A stretch of DNA of 64,000 nucleotides from Taudactylus pleione (Eukaryota; Chordata; Amphibia; Anura; Myobatrachidae): the NCBI GenBank assembly GCA_031769625.1, contig JAUIMM010002348.1, positions 27,056-91,055 on the forward strand, given 5' to 3'. Positions 55,701 to 63,200 of this stretch are shown here, one piece after another; positions within the stretch are counted from its first letter, which is position 1, and each line of letters opens with the position of its first letter. Below the pieces are notes generated by a model, which was not told the DNA's origin, did no database searches, and saw only the letters and a list, made by a program, of their open reading frames with translations. The translations under genes were made by a program, and so were the position numbers.

Positions 55701-56703
55701 ACTGTCCCAAGGGTGCAGGGAGGTTTTCCGAGGTTTGCACCCCAAAACCCCAATTCTGTACTTTTTTTTGACACCTATTCATAGGCAAAACTTTTCACAG
55801 GTTCAAATACATTGGAGTTTCCGCACCGGAGAAAAAGTCTCCAAAATTGAATACGGAGGAAACTTTTCGCATGGCGAAATGTCACTCGCGATGCAGTTTT
55901 CTGCGAAAAAGTTTTTCGCACCTAAGTGAATATGGCCTATAGAATGGTCGATGTAACCTCCATAGCTGCATCAGTCATGTACCCAGCATCCCAATGCACC
56001 CGATTTAGGGGACTGTCCCGCACATCAGGACTATTGTCCCAATTCCAGGAGAACTGTGCCCCACTAATGGATTCCCCTCAATGCTGTGTGTGTGAGGGAC
56101 AGGTGGGTGGGCACAGCAAGGGTGTTTGTAGAGCAGTATAGAGAGGACTGGGAGTGACCCAGCACTTTGGAAACTCTGGGTATACCCAAGGGGCACATGG
56201 CCCTGTTCTATTCTCACACATGGTCCTGAATACTATAATATATAATCTGTGAGGATCTGCCACCTCTTTATCTGGCCTAAGTTGTGTTTTTTCTGTCATT
56301 TATGTACCTTGCAATGCCCAAATAATTCTCCCCCCACCTTCCCCCCAAAAATTATATTACAAAAATCATATAACTAGGCCATTCCTTCAAGCTATTGTAT
56401 GAAGAGGCGATGATCACAAAGAAGGCAGTACAGCAGCAGGATTTACTGTAAACTGAGCATAGGGAAGAGAAGGCAAACAATGGCACCTCTCCTGAACGAG
56501 AGCTCAGCAAGCAGATTATACTAGCACCAACAGAAGTTGTTCAATAGCATGAATAATTATTATTATTATTAATCATTTCAGTTTATATTAGACAAATTAT
56601 AGGGTTACAGTTCTTTTAAATATTTTTCTTACGGATACAACTTTGGTAAAATAGACGACAGCTCATTAATTCTCAGCTTGGAGGTTTGTCCTACACGCTC
56701 ATG
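42256..56703 (-). CDS. PATJ: PATJ (INADL) partial: five internal exons covering one PDZ domain
   Basis: Five exons on - (56633-56703, 48847-48918, 48571-48748, 44786-44896, 42256-42321) join with matching phases (2/1, 2/1, 0/0, 0/0) and no stop. They encode a linker ([31 protein letters not shown]) and a complete PDZ domain ([18 protein letters not shown], the carboxylate-binding loop [48 protein letters not shown]). It is near-identical to a central PDZ of PATJ, the multi-PDZ scaffold of the Crumbs-PALS1 apical polarity complex at tight junctions. MPDZ is the alternative; the [18 protein letters not shown] stretch favours PATJ. Flanking exons were not found in the window, so downstream exons may lie beyond 42 kb through the LEXM-DHCR24 block or have been lost. 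Confidence 0.85.
42609..43110. mobile_element. MITE, 'GGCCTGATTCATTACGGAT' family (copy 3, inverted)
   Basis: Ends GGCCTGATTCATTACGGATT and GTACGGTAATGAATCAGGCC. The interior (CAATTTATGCACGCCC, AACGGCGTGCGAAC) is the inverse of 5136-5631. Confidence 0.7.
43245..43965. repeat. 45-bp minisatellite, about 16 units
   Basis: The unit runs from 'tttagcatgtatggtatac' through 'aatacacgtgcaggaccag' to 'atagcag'. 45 is a multiple of three, so long frames stay open on both strands (repeating [15 protein letters not shown] on +, [14 protein letters not shown] on -). No start context, splice signals or known family; I treat it as non-coding intronic sequence of PATJ. Confidence 0.85.
44156..44690. repeat. 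53-bp minisatellite, ten units
   Basis: The unit is 'tattttatgtacttcccacc' then 'agtgttcctctcacggccag' and 'gtctgttacgcat'. The period of 53 rotates through all three frames, so three overlapping open frames appear, all artefactual. It lies about 100 bp downstream of the PATJ exon ending at 44786. Confidence 0.9.
44786..44896 (-). CDS. PATJ: PATJ exon, PDZ second half
   Basis: 111 bp (37 codons, phase 0-0), acceptor tttccag, donor gtgaga. It reads [20 protein letters not shown], then [17 protein letters not shown], the alpha-2 helix and last strand of a PDZ domain. His in 'RHDEAV' sits at the class-I ligand-binding helix position. Confidence 0.85.
45236..45476. repeat. 20-bp minisatellite (ATGGTTAGAATGGTAACAGA)
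   Basis: About twelve units of a 20-bp repeat with TTAG/TGAG variants, A/G rich on +. No coding meaning. Confidence 0.85.
46645..47510 (-). pseudogene. Tc1-like transposase, frameshifted
   Basis: The C-terminal catalytic part is open ([20 protein letters not shown], then the second Asp in [11 protein letters not shown] and the Glu in [15 protein letters not shown]). Middle (47293-46847) and N-terminal ([12 protein letters not shown] start near 47500, HTH) parts are in other frames, and a tandem 'gatcccccgatcccccgatc' insertion lies near 47300. The DDE chemistry residues are partly visible, but no continuous protein can be made. Confidence 0.85.
47727..47992. mobile_element. Harbinger-like MITE nested in Tc1
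   Basis: Ends TGGAGCATACACATGGTCAG and CTGACCGTGTGTATGCTCCA are inverse, and the interior is palindromic around CAGATATGTCAGAT. It is preceded by TTA and followed by TCA, so a decayed TWA duplication is likely. The insertion splits the Tc1 right-hand sequence, so it is younger than that element. Confidence 0.75.
48571..48748 (-). CDS. PATJ: PATJ exon, PDZ first half
   Basis: 178 bp, acceptor tctcctttcag, donor gtaagt. It reads [20 protein letters not shown], then [20 protein letters not shown] and [17 protein letters not shown]. It includes the SLGI ligand-binding loop. Intact. Confidence 0.9.
48847..48918 (-). CDS. PATJ: PATJ linker exon ([17 protein letters not shown])
   Basis: 72 bp, acceptor tatctatag, donor gtatgt chosen because it alone gives the phase needed by the next exon (leaving two bases). 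It reads [23 protein letters not shown], the acidic linker that precedes this PDZ in PATJ and MPDZ. Confidence 0.8.
49187..50072. mobile_element. MITE, 'ACCGTATATACTCGAGTATA' family, full copy with internal minisatellite
   Basis: Ends ACCGTATATACTCGAGTATA and CTTATACTCGGCGTATATAC GGT are inverse. The left part matches 4597-5012 inverted. The interior at 49570-49950 has a ~29-bp minisatellite ('gggggcactaccagggggcgattactaca'), absent from the truncated copy. Confidence 0.75.
50787..51212. mobile_element. Tc/mariner-type MITE, 'CAGGTTGAGTCTCCCATATCC' ends
   Basis: Left TACAGGTTGAGTCTCCCATA and right TATGGGATACTCAGCCTGTA are inverse, with TA at both edges. An internal direct duplication occurs ('cacacagcct...' at 50945 and 51051). 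The terminus resembles a family I remember as widespread in tetrapods. Confidence 0.65.
51293..52129. mobile_element. MITE, 'TATTCAATT...GGCGAAAA' family (copy 2)
   Basis: Ends GGCCCGTATTCAATTTGAGG and TCAAATTGAATATGGCCC, flanked by TAA on both sides: the best-preserved copy of its family and a TWA duplication. The interior contains CAGACTTTTCGCCTG-type palindromes near both ends. Confidence 0.75.
52720..53230. repeat. Penelope-like terminal fragments with TA and AC microsatellites
   Basis: TA runs (52727-52762, 52922-52950) and CA/TA runs (53130-53225) surround two oppositely oriented terminal motifs containing GAAACGTCG: on - near 52835-52880 (with GATCC...GGATC stem) and on + near 53020-53055 (AGGTC...GACC stem). 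They resemble the Penelope-like ends at 4020-4090. Confidence 0.55.
53349..53660 (+). mobile_element. tRNA-derived SINE with conserved central domain
   Basis: A-box-like GTAATGGTTAGCG and B-box-like GGTTTGATTCCCAC are followed by GTGTGGAGTTTGTATATTCT and GGGTTTCCTCCGGGTACTC, the strongly conserved core of V-SINE-like families. It ends in an AAATAAAT-rich tail. Another core fragment lies at 63553-63645. Confidence 0.75.
53661..54494. other. PATJ intron, decayed repeat
   Basis: 53888-54215 resembles the 'ccatcaatggt' repeat at 15545-15785. Nothing else is recognised. Confidence 0.35.
54498..54999. mobile_element. multi-hairpin MITE (copy 5), ATT duplication
   Basis: Flanked by ATT on both sides; ends GGCCCTCATTCAGAGGCG and GGGTCTGAATGAGACCC. 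It shows the same train of palindromes (GCTGTGGGTTACCACCCACAGC, ATGGTCGCGATGGTG...CACCATCGCGACC). Diverged from the other copies. Confidence 0.8.
55081..55936. mobile_element. MITE, 'TATTCAATT...' family (copy 3)
   Basis: Ends GGGGCATATTCAATTAGATG and CACCTAAGTGAATATGGCC; the interior matches copies at 51293 and 58160 (ACCTGCCGCGACCAC, AAATTTGGGGTACATGAAAA). Confidence 0.7.
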
Positions 56704-57255
56704 CTGTAAGCAGATCTACTTGTGTCACTCAGAGTCTTCAGATGCCCTCCTGATTAGGTCATAACAAAATAAAATAAAATTCTACCCAAGGGAGATGAGA
56801 GAGCATAAAACTCGATTGGCAAAAAAGACGTTAATGGCACTGCACGATACCCTTCTGAAACCGAATTTATCATTCCATTACCGAGTCAGAAGTAGGGAGC
56901 TCATTATATCGTAATAAAATTATACACCTTCTGAAATGTTGTTAACGAAAACACAATAATGTTTTATGTGCCATCCTTACAAAAGCCAAATAGATCAAGC
57001 CTCGGAAACCCTTGCCGCTCTGTTGCCTCTTCTAGATCGTCAAATGATTGATCAGACTTCAACAGAATACGCATAAATATACCGGCACCTCCAGATTTTA
57101 TACCCAGTTTTTAAACTGAGAATATGCCAAGTTTAATTTCAGTCCAAAAAAAGAGTAATAAAAGTACAGAAGCCTTTGGCCCATTTTTATTAATGATGGA
57201 GGAGAGACAAAGATACAGTTACAGAAATTGGCTATTAATGGTTGGTGTAAGGTTC
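55937..57255. other. PATJ intron sequence around exon 56633-56703
   Basis: Apart from the exon, no element is recognised. 56560-56640 is AT-rich and supplies no obvious repeat. Confidence 0.4.
56633..56703 (-). CDS. PATJ: PATJ linker exon ([13 protein letters not shown])
   Basis: 71 bp, acceptor ctgcttacag, donor gtaaga. It reads [23 protein letters not shown] and ends with two bases that pair in phase with the 48918 exon start. Support comes from splice sites, phase and position; my memory of this linker is weak. Confidence 0.65.
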
Positions 57256-57262
57256 TATACCA

Positions 57263-57413
57263 GGGGTCTTCAACCTTGGCCCTCCAGCTGCTGTGGAACT
57301 ACACATCCCAGCATGCACTGCCATAGTTTTAGCATGCTGTTATATCAAAAAGGTGGCAGTGCATGCTGGGATGTGTAGTTCCACAGCAGCTGGAGGGCCA
57401 AGGTTGAAGACCC
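57263..57413. mobile_element. hAT-type hairpin MITE with perfect 8-bp duplication
   Basis: Nearly perfect arms (CAGGGGTCTTCAACCTTGGC and GCCAAGGTTGAAGACCCC) are flanked by TTCTATAC on both sides. The very high arm identity indicates recent activity. Confidence 0.85.
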
Positions 57414-57479
57414 CTTTTCTATACTATATTACTGGGTACTTTGCACTGAAATTTGTCTTTTTGTGATCAGTCTACAACA

Positions 57480-57665
57480 GAGGTTTTCAAACAGTTCCCG
57501 ATTTCCAGGTCACCCAGCAGGTGCACAGGTGTACTCATTACTCACTGACACACTTTAAACGAGCCACAGTTGGAGCTAATTATTTCACTTGTGATTCTGT
57601 CAGGAGACCTGGCAAACATGACCCGTTTGGGGTCCTGAGGACCGAGTTTGAGAACCTGTGCTCTA
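57480..57665. mobile_element. hAT-like inverted-repeat fragment
   Basis: ACAGAGGTTTTCAAACAGTT on the left and GTTTGAGAACCTGTGCTCT on the right are inverse. Parts recur near 63675-63855. Non-coding. Confidence 0.55.
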
Positions 57666-57949
57666 CAAAGATGATGTTCAAACAATTGCTTGAAGAGCCT
57701 TCAAAATACTACAAAACTTCTCCTACTAATAAAGTGTGTTTCAATGTTTTTATTTGGATGACACGTCAGGCCTGAGCCAAGTCTGTCCCTTACAGCCAAT
57801 ATAAAAAGGCTTCAGGGAGATAGATGTGTCCTCCTAAATCTATCCTCAATACGCCATGCAGCGCGACATGCCTGACGTGAGGGAGCCGTCAGGTCCTGTG
57901 CAGCACTGGTCGCATCGGTAGTCTTTTTGTGCCGAAAATGCAGATCCTA

Positions 57950-58135
57950 CAATGTGACCCCTTCCACCTGGTACAAAAAGCTCTGCTCCTGGATTTCTCT
58001 CTTAATTGATGACTGCAGCTACTTGTGGTGAAACACCTGCCTCATCTTTTAGCTAGCTCTACACAGGTGTCTGTAATCATTAATTAAGAGAGAAATCCAG
58101 GAGCAGAGCATTTGTACCGGGTGGAAGGGGTCATG
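57950..58135. mobile_element. hairpin MITE with ~60-bp arms
   Basis: Arms TGACCCCTTCCACCTGGTAC...CTCTGCTCCTGGATTTCTC and GAGAAATCCAGGAGCAGAG...GTACCGGGTGGAAGGGGTCA enclose ~60 bp. Non-coding. Confidence 0.8.
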
Positions 58136-58159
58136 TTGGAGGGTAGGAAAATGCATCTA

Positions 58160-59002
58160 AGGGCCGTATTCAATTAGGCTGCGAAAAACCCGTTATTGGC
58201 GATACTTTATCGCCGATGACGTCATTTTCTCAGTTTTCACTTTTCCCCGTATTCAATTTCAAAGACTTTTCACAGGTGCGAAAAGTCTTTGGCAAAATCT
58301 AGGGATAAGTTTTCACAATAGAATAGGTGGCGAAAAAAAGTACAGAATCGGGGTTTTGGGGTACAAACTAAAAAAAAAGTACCCTGCACCCCTTGCACTG
58401 TCCCCCCAAAAGTATTCTGTGTAAAAAAAAAAAAAAAAAGAGTTCCACAGGACAGGACACTCCACAAAATGCAAAATGTATTTATTTTTGGGAGCAAAAA
58501 ATAAAAATTGGGGTGACAAACCTTTTAAACTAGCAAAATAGACTGTGTGGGGGTCCCTAAGTTTGCCCCAGGTGTTTTTTGATTGCGGTTTGTTGCGGCA
58601 GGTGGATTTTTTCACTTTAGGGACTTAAAAATATGCTTGCATCCATTTTCATGTACCCCAAATTTGATGGGACTAGTTATTTTTCCCAAAAAATGTTTGT
58701 CAAAGACGCATAAAAGCACCTGTAGAGACCGTTTAAAGACCCCACATACCTTTAGCAGGGCTATTCGGGGGTACTCATAGTGAACCCACATGTCAGAGCA
58801 TCTTTTGGAGGGTGTCAGGCTGATTTCCCCTAAAATTACAGCACTTATCGCAGATTTCCTTTTCGCCGGGTCCCGTTTTCGCCAAAATGCAACGGAATAC
58901 GAGGAATCGCGTGGACAAGCGCGATAACTTTTCACTTCCAAAACCTCCTTTGGCTCCGAAAAGACCGGCAACTGACTTTTCGCCTCAAATTGAATATGGC
59001 CC
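58160..59002. mobile_element. MITE, 'TATTCAATT...' family (copy 4)
   Basis: Ends GGGCCGTATTCAATTAGG and CCTCAAATTGAATATGGCCC. The interior matches copy 2 and copy 3 in inverted order (TTTTCATGTACCCCAAATTT). Confidence 0.7.
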
Positions 59003-59005
59003 AAA

Positions 59006-59254
59006 GTCGCAATGCAATGTCACTAGGAAGCACCAGGAGACTGTGCTGATTAATATAATATGTGACACTTGTATATCTGTGTCTGCGACTGAGAATGTAA
59101 ACGGTGCTTGGCGTGGGAAAAATCAGTGGTCGCTGCATTGTCGCACTTTGCGCGCTGATTGAGACAGCCAGTCGCACACAGAAATACAAGTGTCACATAT
59201 CAGACTAATCAGCACACTGTCTCCTGGTGCACCCTAGTCGCATCGCATTGCGAC
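59006..59254. mobile_element. hairpin MITE with ~85-bp arms beside the Harbinger element
   Basis: GTCGCAATGCAATGTCACTA...CAGGAGACTGTGCTGATTA and the inverse (TAATCAGCACACTGTCTCCTG...TAGTCGCATCGCATTGCGAC) form long imperfect arms. The Harbinger element starts four bases after it. Confidence 0.75.
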
Positions 59255-59523
59255 TTAAGGTGCCCACACACATACCGATGTCCTCACGATACGATTTTAT
59301 GGCCAATTTCCTCATGAACTTTCACGGAAGCTCCCTTGCCGTCGTGATCACTATTTTGGAAAGAAGACACCCAATCTGTGTTGCGATCTCACGATCTATC
59401 GGATCGTACACATCGTGAGATTGGCCATAACAAATCGTGAGTTAAAAAAAAAAAAAAAAACAGGCTCTTGACTATTAGTGGGAAATTTAAATAGCCATAA
59501 CAATGGGAGGGGCTATCTAGGGA

Positions 59524-59530
59524 GTATAAA
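59524..59530 (+). promoter_or_regulatory. TATA box of the Harbinger transposase
   Basis: GTATAAAAAGC lies about 190 nt before the ATG at 59717, inside the element's 5' region. It is a plausible core promoter. Confidence 0.45.
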
Positions 59531-59716
59531 AAGCAGGCATCCTTTAAACTCTGTGTACATTCTGCTCTGCTACTAGATGAGGCTAGGTGTATTCCTGCTG
59601 AATCCTGTACATTGCTACTGTGCTCTTTGTATTTGGCTTGCCTTTTATAAAGGTTATTCTACCTGCAAGTGTGAGGTACCTACCTGCATTCTAACCTGTT
59701 CCTGAATTCTGTACTG

Positions 59717-60153
59717 ATGCATCCCTATCGGTATAGAGTGTTGGTCGCTGAAGCTGGCGTCCTGGAGATTAGGAAGAGGGCCCAGCGAAGAAGGACGAGA
59801 GCATGCTGGACCAAGGAGTGGCTGCTACAAAGGGATACCCGCTCTCACATGTCCCTGCTGATGGAAATCAAGGAGAATAACCCGGACGACTATCGGAACT
59901 ACCTGCGCATGGATGACGCCAGCTTCCAAGAATTGCTGCATCTGGTGACCCCCCACATCCAGAGACAGGACACAAGGTGGCGGAGGGCAATCCCTGCTGA
60001 AGACAGACTGGTGGCTACCCTAAGGTACCTGGCTACAGGAAGATCACTGGAAGACCTAAGTTTGGGACACTCATCTCACCTCAGTCTTTGGGCGTCATCA
60101 TTCCGGAGACCTGCAAAGCCATCGTAAAAGTGCTACAGTACCAGTATTGCAAG
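59717..60153 (+). pseudogene. Harbinger transposase exon 1 (HARBI1-like N-terminal part), frameshifted
   Basis: It starts MHPYRYRVLVAEAGVLEIRK and contains NYLRMDDASFQELLHLVTPH and LVATLRYLATGRSLEDL, the helical N-terminal region of HARBI1-type transposases. A 1-nt deletion near 60057 moves the rest (ISPQSLGVIIPETCKAIVKV) into another frame up to the donor gtaagt at 60154. The enzyme would cut and insert the element at TWA sites. Confidence 0.85.
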
Positions 60154-60346
60154 GTAAGTTAAAAAAAAACACCACACATTGGTTTCTTGTGCAAAGAATA
60201 ATTTTTATTTTTATTTTTTACTCAACATAAAGCAAAAAATTGCCTTCTTTTAGTACAATGTGCACTGACCTGCAGGCAACTGAAAGTGTGCACTAAACTG
60301 TGTGCAATATACTTTTTTTGTAACAAGTTCACAAAAGAACATTATC

Positions 60347-60573
60347 ACCAAATTTTATGAATCCCAATAGGTAGCCGGCTGTATGTGATAGGGTGGGTCA
60401 GACGCCAGTTTGAACAGGCCAATACACATATGGCACAAGTGTACATTGTGGCCCCAGCTTCCAGCAATGTGTACTTGTGCCATGTGCGTAGTGACCTTGT
60501 CCAAATAGCGTCATCACCACCCTATCCCATGCAGCAAGCACCTATTAGAATTCATAAAATTTGGTGACATTAA
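60347..60573. repeat. ~100-bp-arm inverted repeat inside the transposase intron
   Basis: CCAAATTTTATGAATCCCAATAGGT-type sequence at the left is mirrored at the right (ACCTATTAGAATTCATAAAATTTGG). Matching inner blocks are GATAGGGTGG/CCACCCTATC and GGCACAAGTGTACATTG/CAATGTGTACTTGTGCC. It is probably a nested MITE. Confidence 0.7.
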
Positions 60574-60661
60574 AAGCAAGACAGAAAAAACAACCAAATT
60601 ACTTATCAAATAAATTTACATCTCTGTATATTGGGGCGACTCATCTGCATCCAGCAGAGCA

Positions 60662-61132
60662 TTATACAAGGTCGTGCTGGTGCTTGGTGGGGGAGTAATA
60701 CCTAACTGGGCAGGGGGGGGGGCGGACATACCTATTTGGGGCAGGGGAAAATAGCATTGGATCTGCAATGTATGTAGAATTTGTGAGATTTTTGCTCATA
60801 TAGCGACTCAATAGGTCGTGGGTTAACTTTAGAAAATTTCTTTGGATATCTGTATCCATATTTCTCAATGTGCTGTTCACATGAGCTGTGAAATCATCTA
60901 TTGCATCTGGGGGTTTCTGCAGAAGCCGTTCTGCGTTTTGTAAAATATTGTCCTCACGTTCAGTAAGATTTTCCTTTCTCCCTTGTTTTTTTTTCTTTTT
61001 TTGGGGTTGTTGAGAAGATGAGGGTCCAGGTGGAAGTGGAGTTTTCACTTGTGTGCTATTCTCCGGATCACTGTCACCACCGAGCAGACTGAGGTCCGGT
61101 GTGGATGCTAAATCAGGGTGTTGGGTGGGAGT
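60662..61132 (-). CDS. Harbinger accessory protein, C-terminal exon, antisense within the transposase intron
   Basis: An open exon on - with acceptor tcctatatag at 61133 reads ACTCCC... (TPTQHPDLAS), then LPPGPSSSQQPQKKKKKQGR and TEREDNILQNAERLLQKPPD. The basic KKKKK stretch suits nuclear entry, and the rest is predicted helical. Harbinger elements carry a second MADF/Myb-like protein that binds the ends and helps import the transposase. The DNA-binding N-terminal exon is not seen, so the assignment rests on context. Confidence 0.6.
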   Translation of the reverse strand, partial: TPTQHPDLASTPDLSLLGGDSDPENSTQVKTPLPPGPSSSQQPQKKKKKQGRKENLTEREDNILQNAERLLQKPPDAIDDFTAHVNSTLRNMDTDIQRNFLKLTHDLLSRYMSKNLTNSTYIADPMLFSPAPNRYVRPPPCPVRYYSPTKHQHDLV

Positions 61133-61203
61133 CTATATAGGAAAAAAAGATATGAAAAAAAATTATAGTCACGTTTTAACCCCTTTTTTACTATTTTTAC
61201 AGT

Positions 61204-61540
61204 TTCTTAACATCGTGGAGGAGTGGACCAGCATCGCGGAAGATTTTGAACAATGTTGGAATTTCCCTAATTGCGGAGGAGCCATCGATGTGAAACACAT
61301 CCGCATCAACCCACCTGCCAACACGGGATCATACTACTACAACTACAAAGGATTCTTCAGCATCGTTCTCATGGCAGTGGTGAATGCCAACTACGAATTT
61401 CTGTTTGTGGATGTCGGCAAGAATGGCCATGCTTCAGATGGTGGGTCCTTCAAAAAGACGGCTTTCTACCAGAGACTCGCCAACAAAACCCTCAACTTGC
61501 CCTCACTGGACCAGACAAAGCACGGCCTAAATTACGTTGG
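61204..61540 (+). pseudogene. Harbinger transposase exon 2, DDE domain truncated
   Basis: The acceptor is tatttttacag. It reads FLNIVEEWTSIAEDFEQCWN, then FPNCGGAIDVKHIRI (first catalytic Asp), YNYKGFFSIVLMAVVNANYE and FVDVGKNGHASDGG (second Asp). The region with the catalytic Glu is missing: the frame degenerates after LNYV at a run of twelve G. Confidence 0.85.
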
Positions 61541-61607
61541 GGGGGGGGGGGGTGATAACCTGGCAAAAAAAGAGTCGGTCTGTTTGCATTTTTCTCTGTC
61601 TAAATGA

Positions 61608-62415
61608 ATTTACAAATACACAAATGTAGATCTAATCTGTCCTGCGGCTGGAATCATGACCCAATAGCCGTAGTATATAATATAATTGTACTAAAAAGAG
61701 GTTCATATGGCTAGGACTTATGAGAGCTGCCCCTTACTATTAATGGTAGTGCCCAATGCTCCTTTTACATTATTGTGCAAGTGCTGCAGCAGCTGCAGGA
61801 GACCTGAGTGGGCAGGCAGGAGCCGGAACTCTCAGCACACGGGCGGCAGTTGGCAGCTGCATGCGCTGCTGTATAGGGAACCACCATCCTGAGCGTCTCC
61901 TTCCAGAGGTCACCCGCAGGAGAATGCTGTGTCAGAGATGTGAGGGTAGGATTTAAGGTGGAGCCAGTGAGAGTGACAGGCTGTGGGCAGAGATATCTGG
62001 CAACTGAGGGGGCGGGGCTGGAAGTTACACTGGGCCCTATCAACGCTGATGAGTGGTCAGACAGAAGAGGACGGCTTCCGGCTGTGAGACGCACCCTGAG
62101 GTACAGTGCCCAAACTCAGTTACTTATCCTCATTGTATAAACCATACATTCATTTATTGGTATTGAGGTAAATTGTTGTATCAATCAACTAAAAGATTAG
62201 TACATATAGTGCAATGCACATATCAATACAATTACAAAAATCAATGTAAAAAAATTACACTTAAGTTACAAAATACCTTTAGTGCAAAATTAACTGTTGC
62301 GTCACGGTGACAACACTTTACAAAAAATAAGTTGCCTAAACCTAGTGACCAGTATGGGAATTTCTTCTTGAAAGGCTGGGGTAATTCGGGAAGGTTACCG
62401 CATATATGTGATACG
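61608..62415. other. no gene recognised
   Basis: Mixed sequence with a GC-richer part (61780-62060). The 'ctgcagcagctgcagg' palindrome lies near 61785. No element ends were defined. Confidence 0.35.
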
Positions 62416-62435
62416 ATACACATTTTTTAAACATT

Positions 62436-62437
<2 letters not shown>

Positions 62438-62469
<32 letters not shown>

Positions 62470-62800
62470 TATACACACACAGTATATCGCATCGTGCATG
62501 CAGCACAGTTCAGAATTCAAACACCAACTGTCACTCCAACTGCTGCCACTCAACACTGGCAGTTGGTGTGGCTCCCCTACGTCAACAGTGAGGGAAGGGA
62601 TTGCGTTACTACAGAGGTGAGAGAGGAAATGTCAAATGTGTACTACGGGGTGAAGGAAGGGAATGAGTTACAACATGGATGACGGTGGAGAATGTGTTAC
62701 TAAAGGGGTGAGCAGGGGTAATGTGTTTTACTATAGAGGTGAGGGAGTGGAATGTGTTAGTACATAGGTGAGGGAGGGTAATGTCTTACTATGGCAATGA
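62438..62800. repeat. TA microsatellite followed by loose G-rich minisatellite
   Basis: A TA run at 62438-62468, then from about 62590 imperfect ~36-bp units ('gaggtgagggagggaatgtgttactaca'). Confidence 0.6.
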
Positions 62801-62809
62801 TGCATAACT

Positions 62810-63200
62810 ATTAGAGATGTGCGGGTTCGGATTTACTCGGTTCTTTTTGCCACATTACCGCAAGTTCGGATTAGTTTGGATTTATCTTATTGGCTATCAA
62901 AAACACGTCACAGCCGGATAGCCAATATCATGCCGTTTTTAAAATCCGAGTAAAACCGATCCGCACATTTAGGATTAATGTGTTACTGGAGAGGTCTGTT
63001 TCCATCTTGGAAATGGAAACAGTAAATAGCTACCTGAGCAAAACTGGGTACATCTGCTAGTGTCTTTCCGCTGAGTCCAGAACGAGGCAAAACATTATCT
63101 TCTGTGCCAAGATGTCCGTGAAAGATGACATTTTGCCTCGTTCTGAGATTTGATTTTGGGGGGATGATCCGATCCATAACCGAACCCCTCATCTCTAATA
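62810..63200. mobile_element. hAT-type MITE, TAGAGATG...CATCTCTA ends
   Basis: TTAGAGATGTGCGGGTTCGG and CCGAACCCCTCATCTCTAA are inverse. Two further internal palindromes exist (TTGGCTATC...GATAGCCAA; AACGAGGCAAAAC...TTTTGCCTCGTT), suggesting a composite of two related units. Confidence 0.65.

Larger units (their letters stand above)
59258..61607 (+). mobile_element. PIF/Harbinger transposon, two genes, right end not found
   Basis: The left end AGGTGCCCACACACATACC GATG is preceded by TTA, the usual Harbinger target. Inside are a transposase (two exons on +) and an accessory DNA-binding-type ORF on -. The catalytic domain breaks off near a G homopolymer at 61541-61552, and no matching right terminal repeat was found, so the element is probably 3'-truncated. 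Confidence 0.8.
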
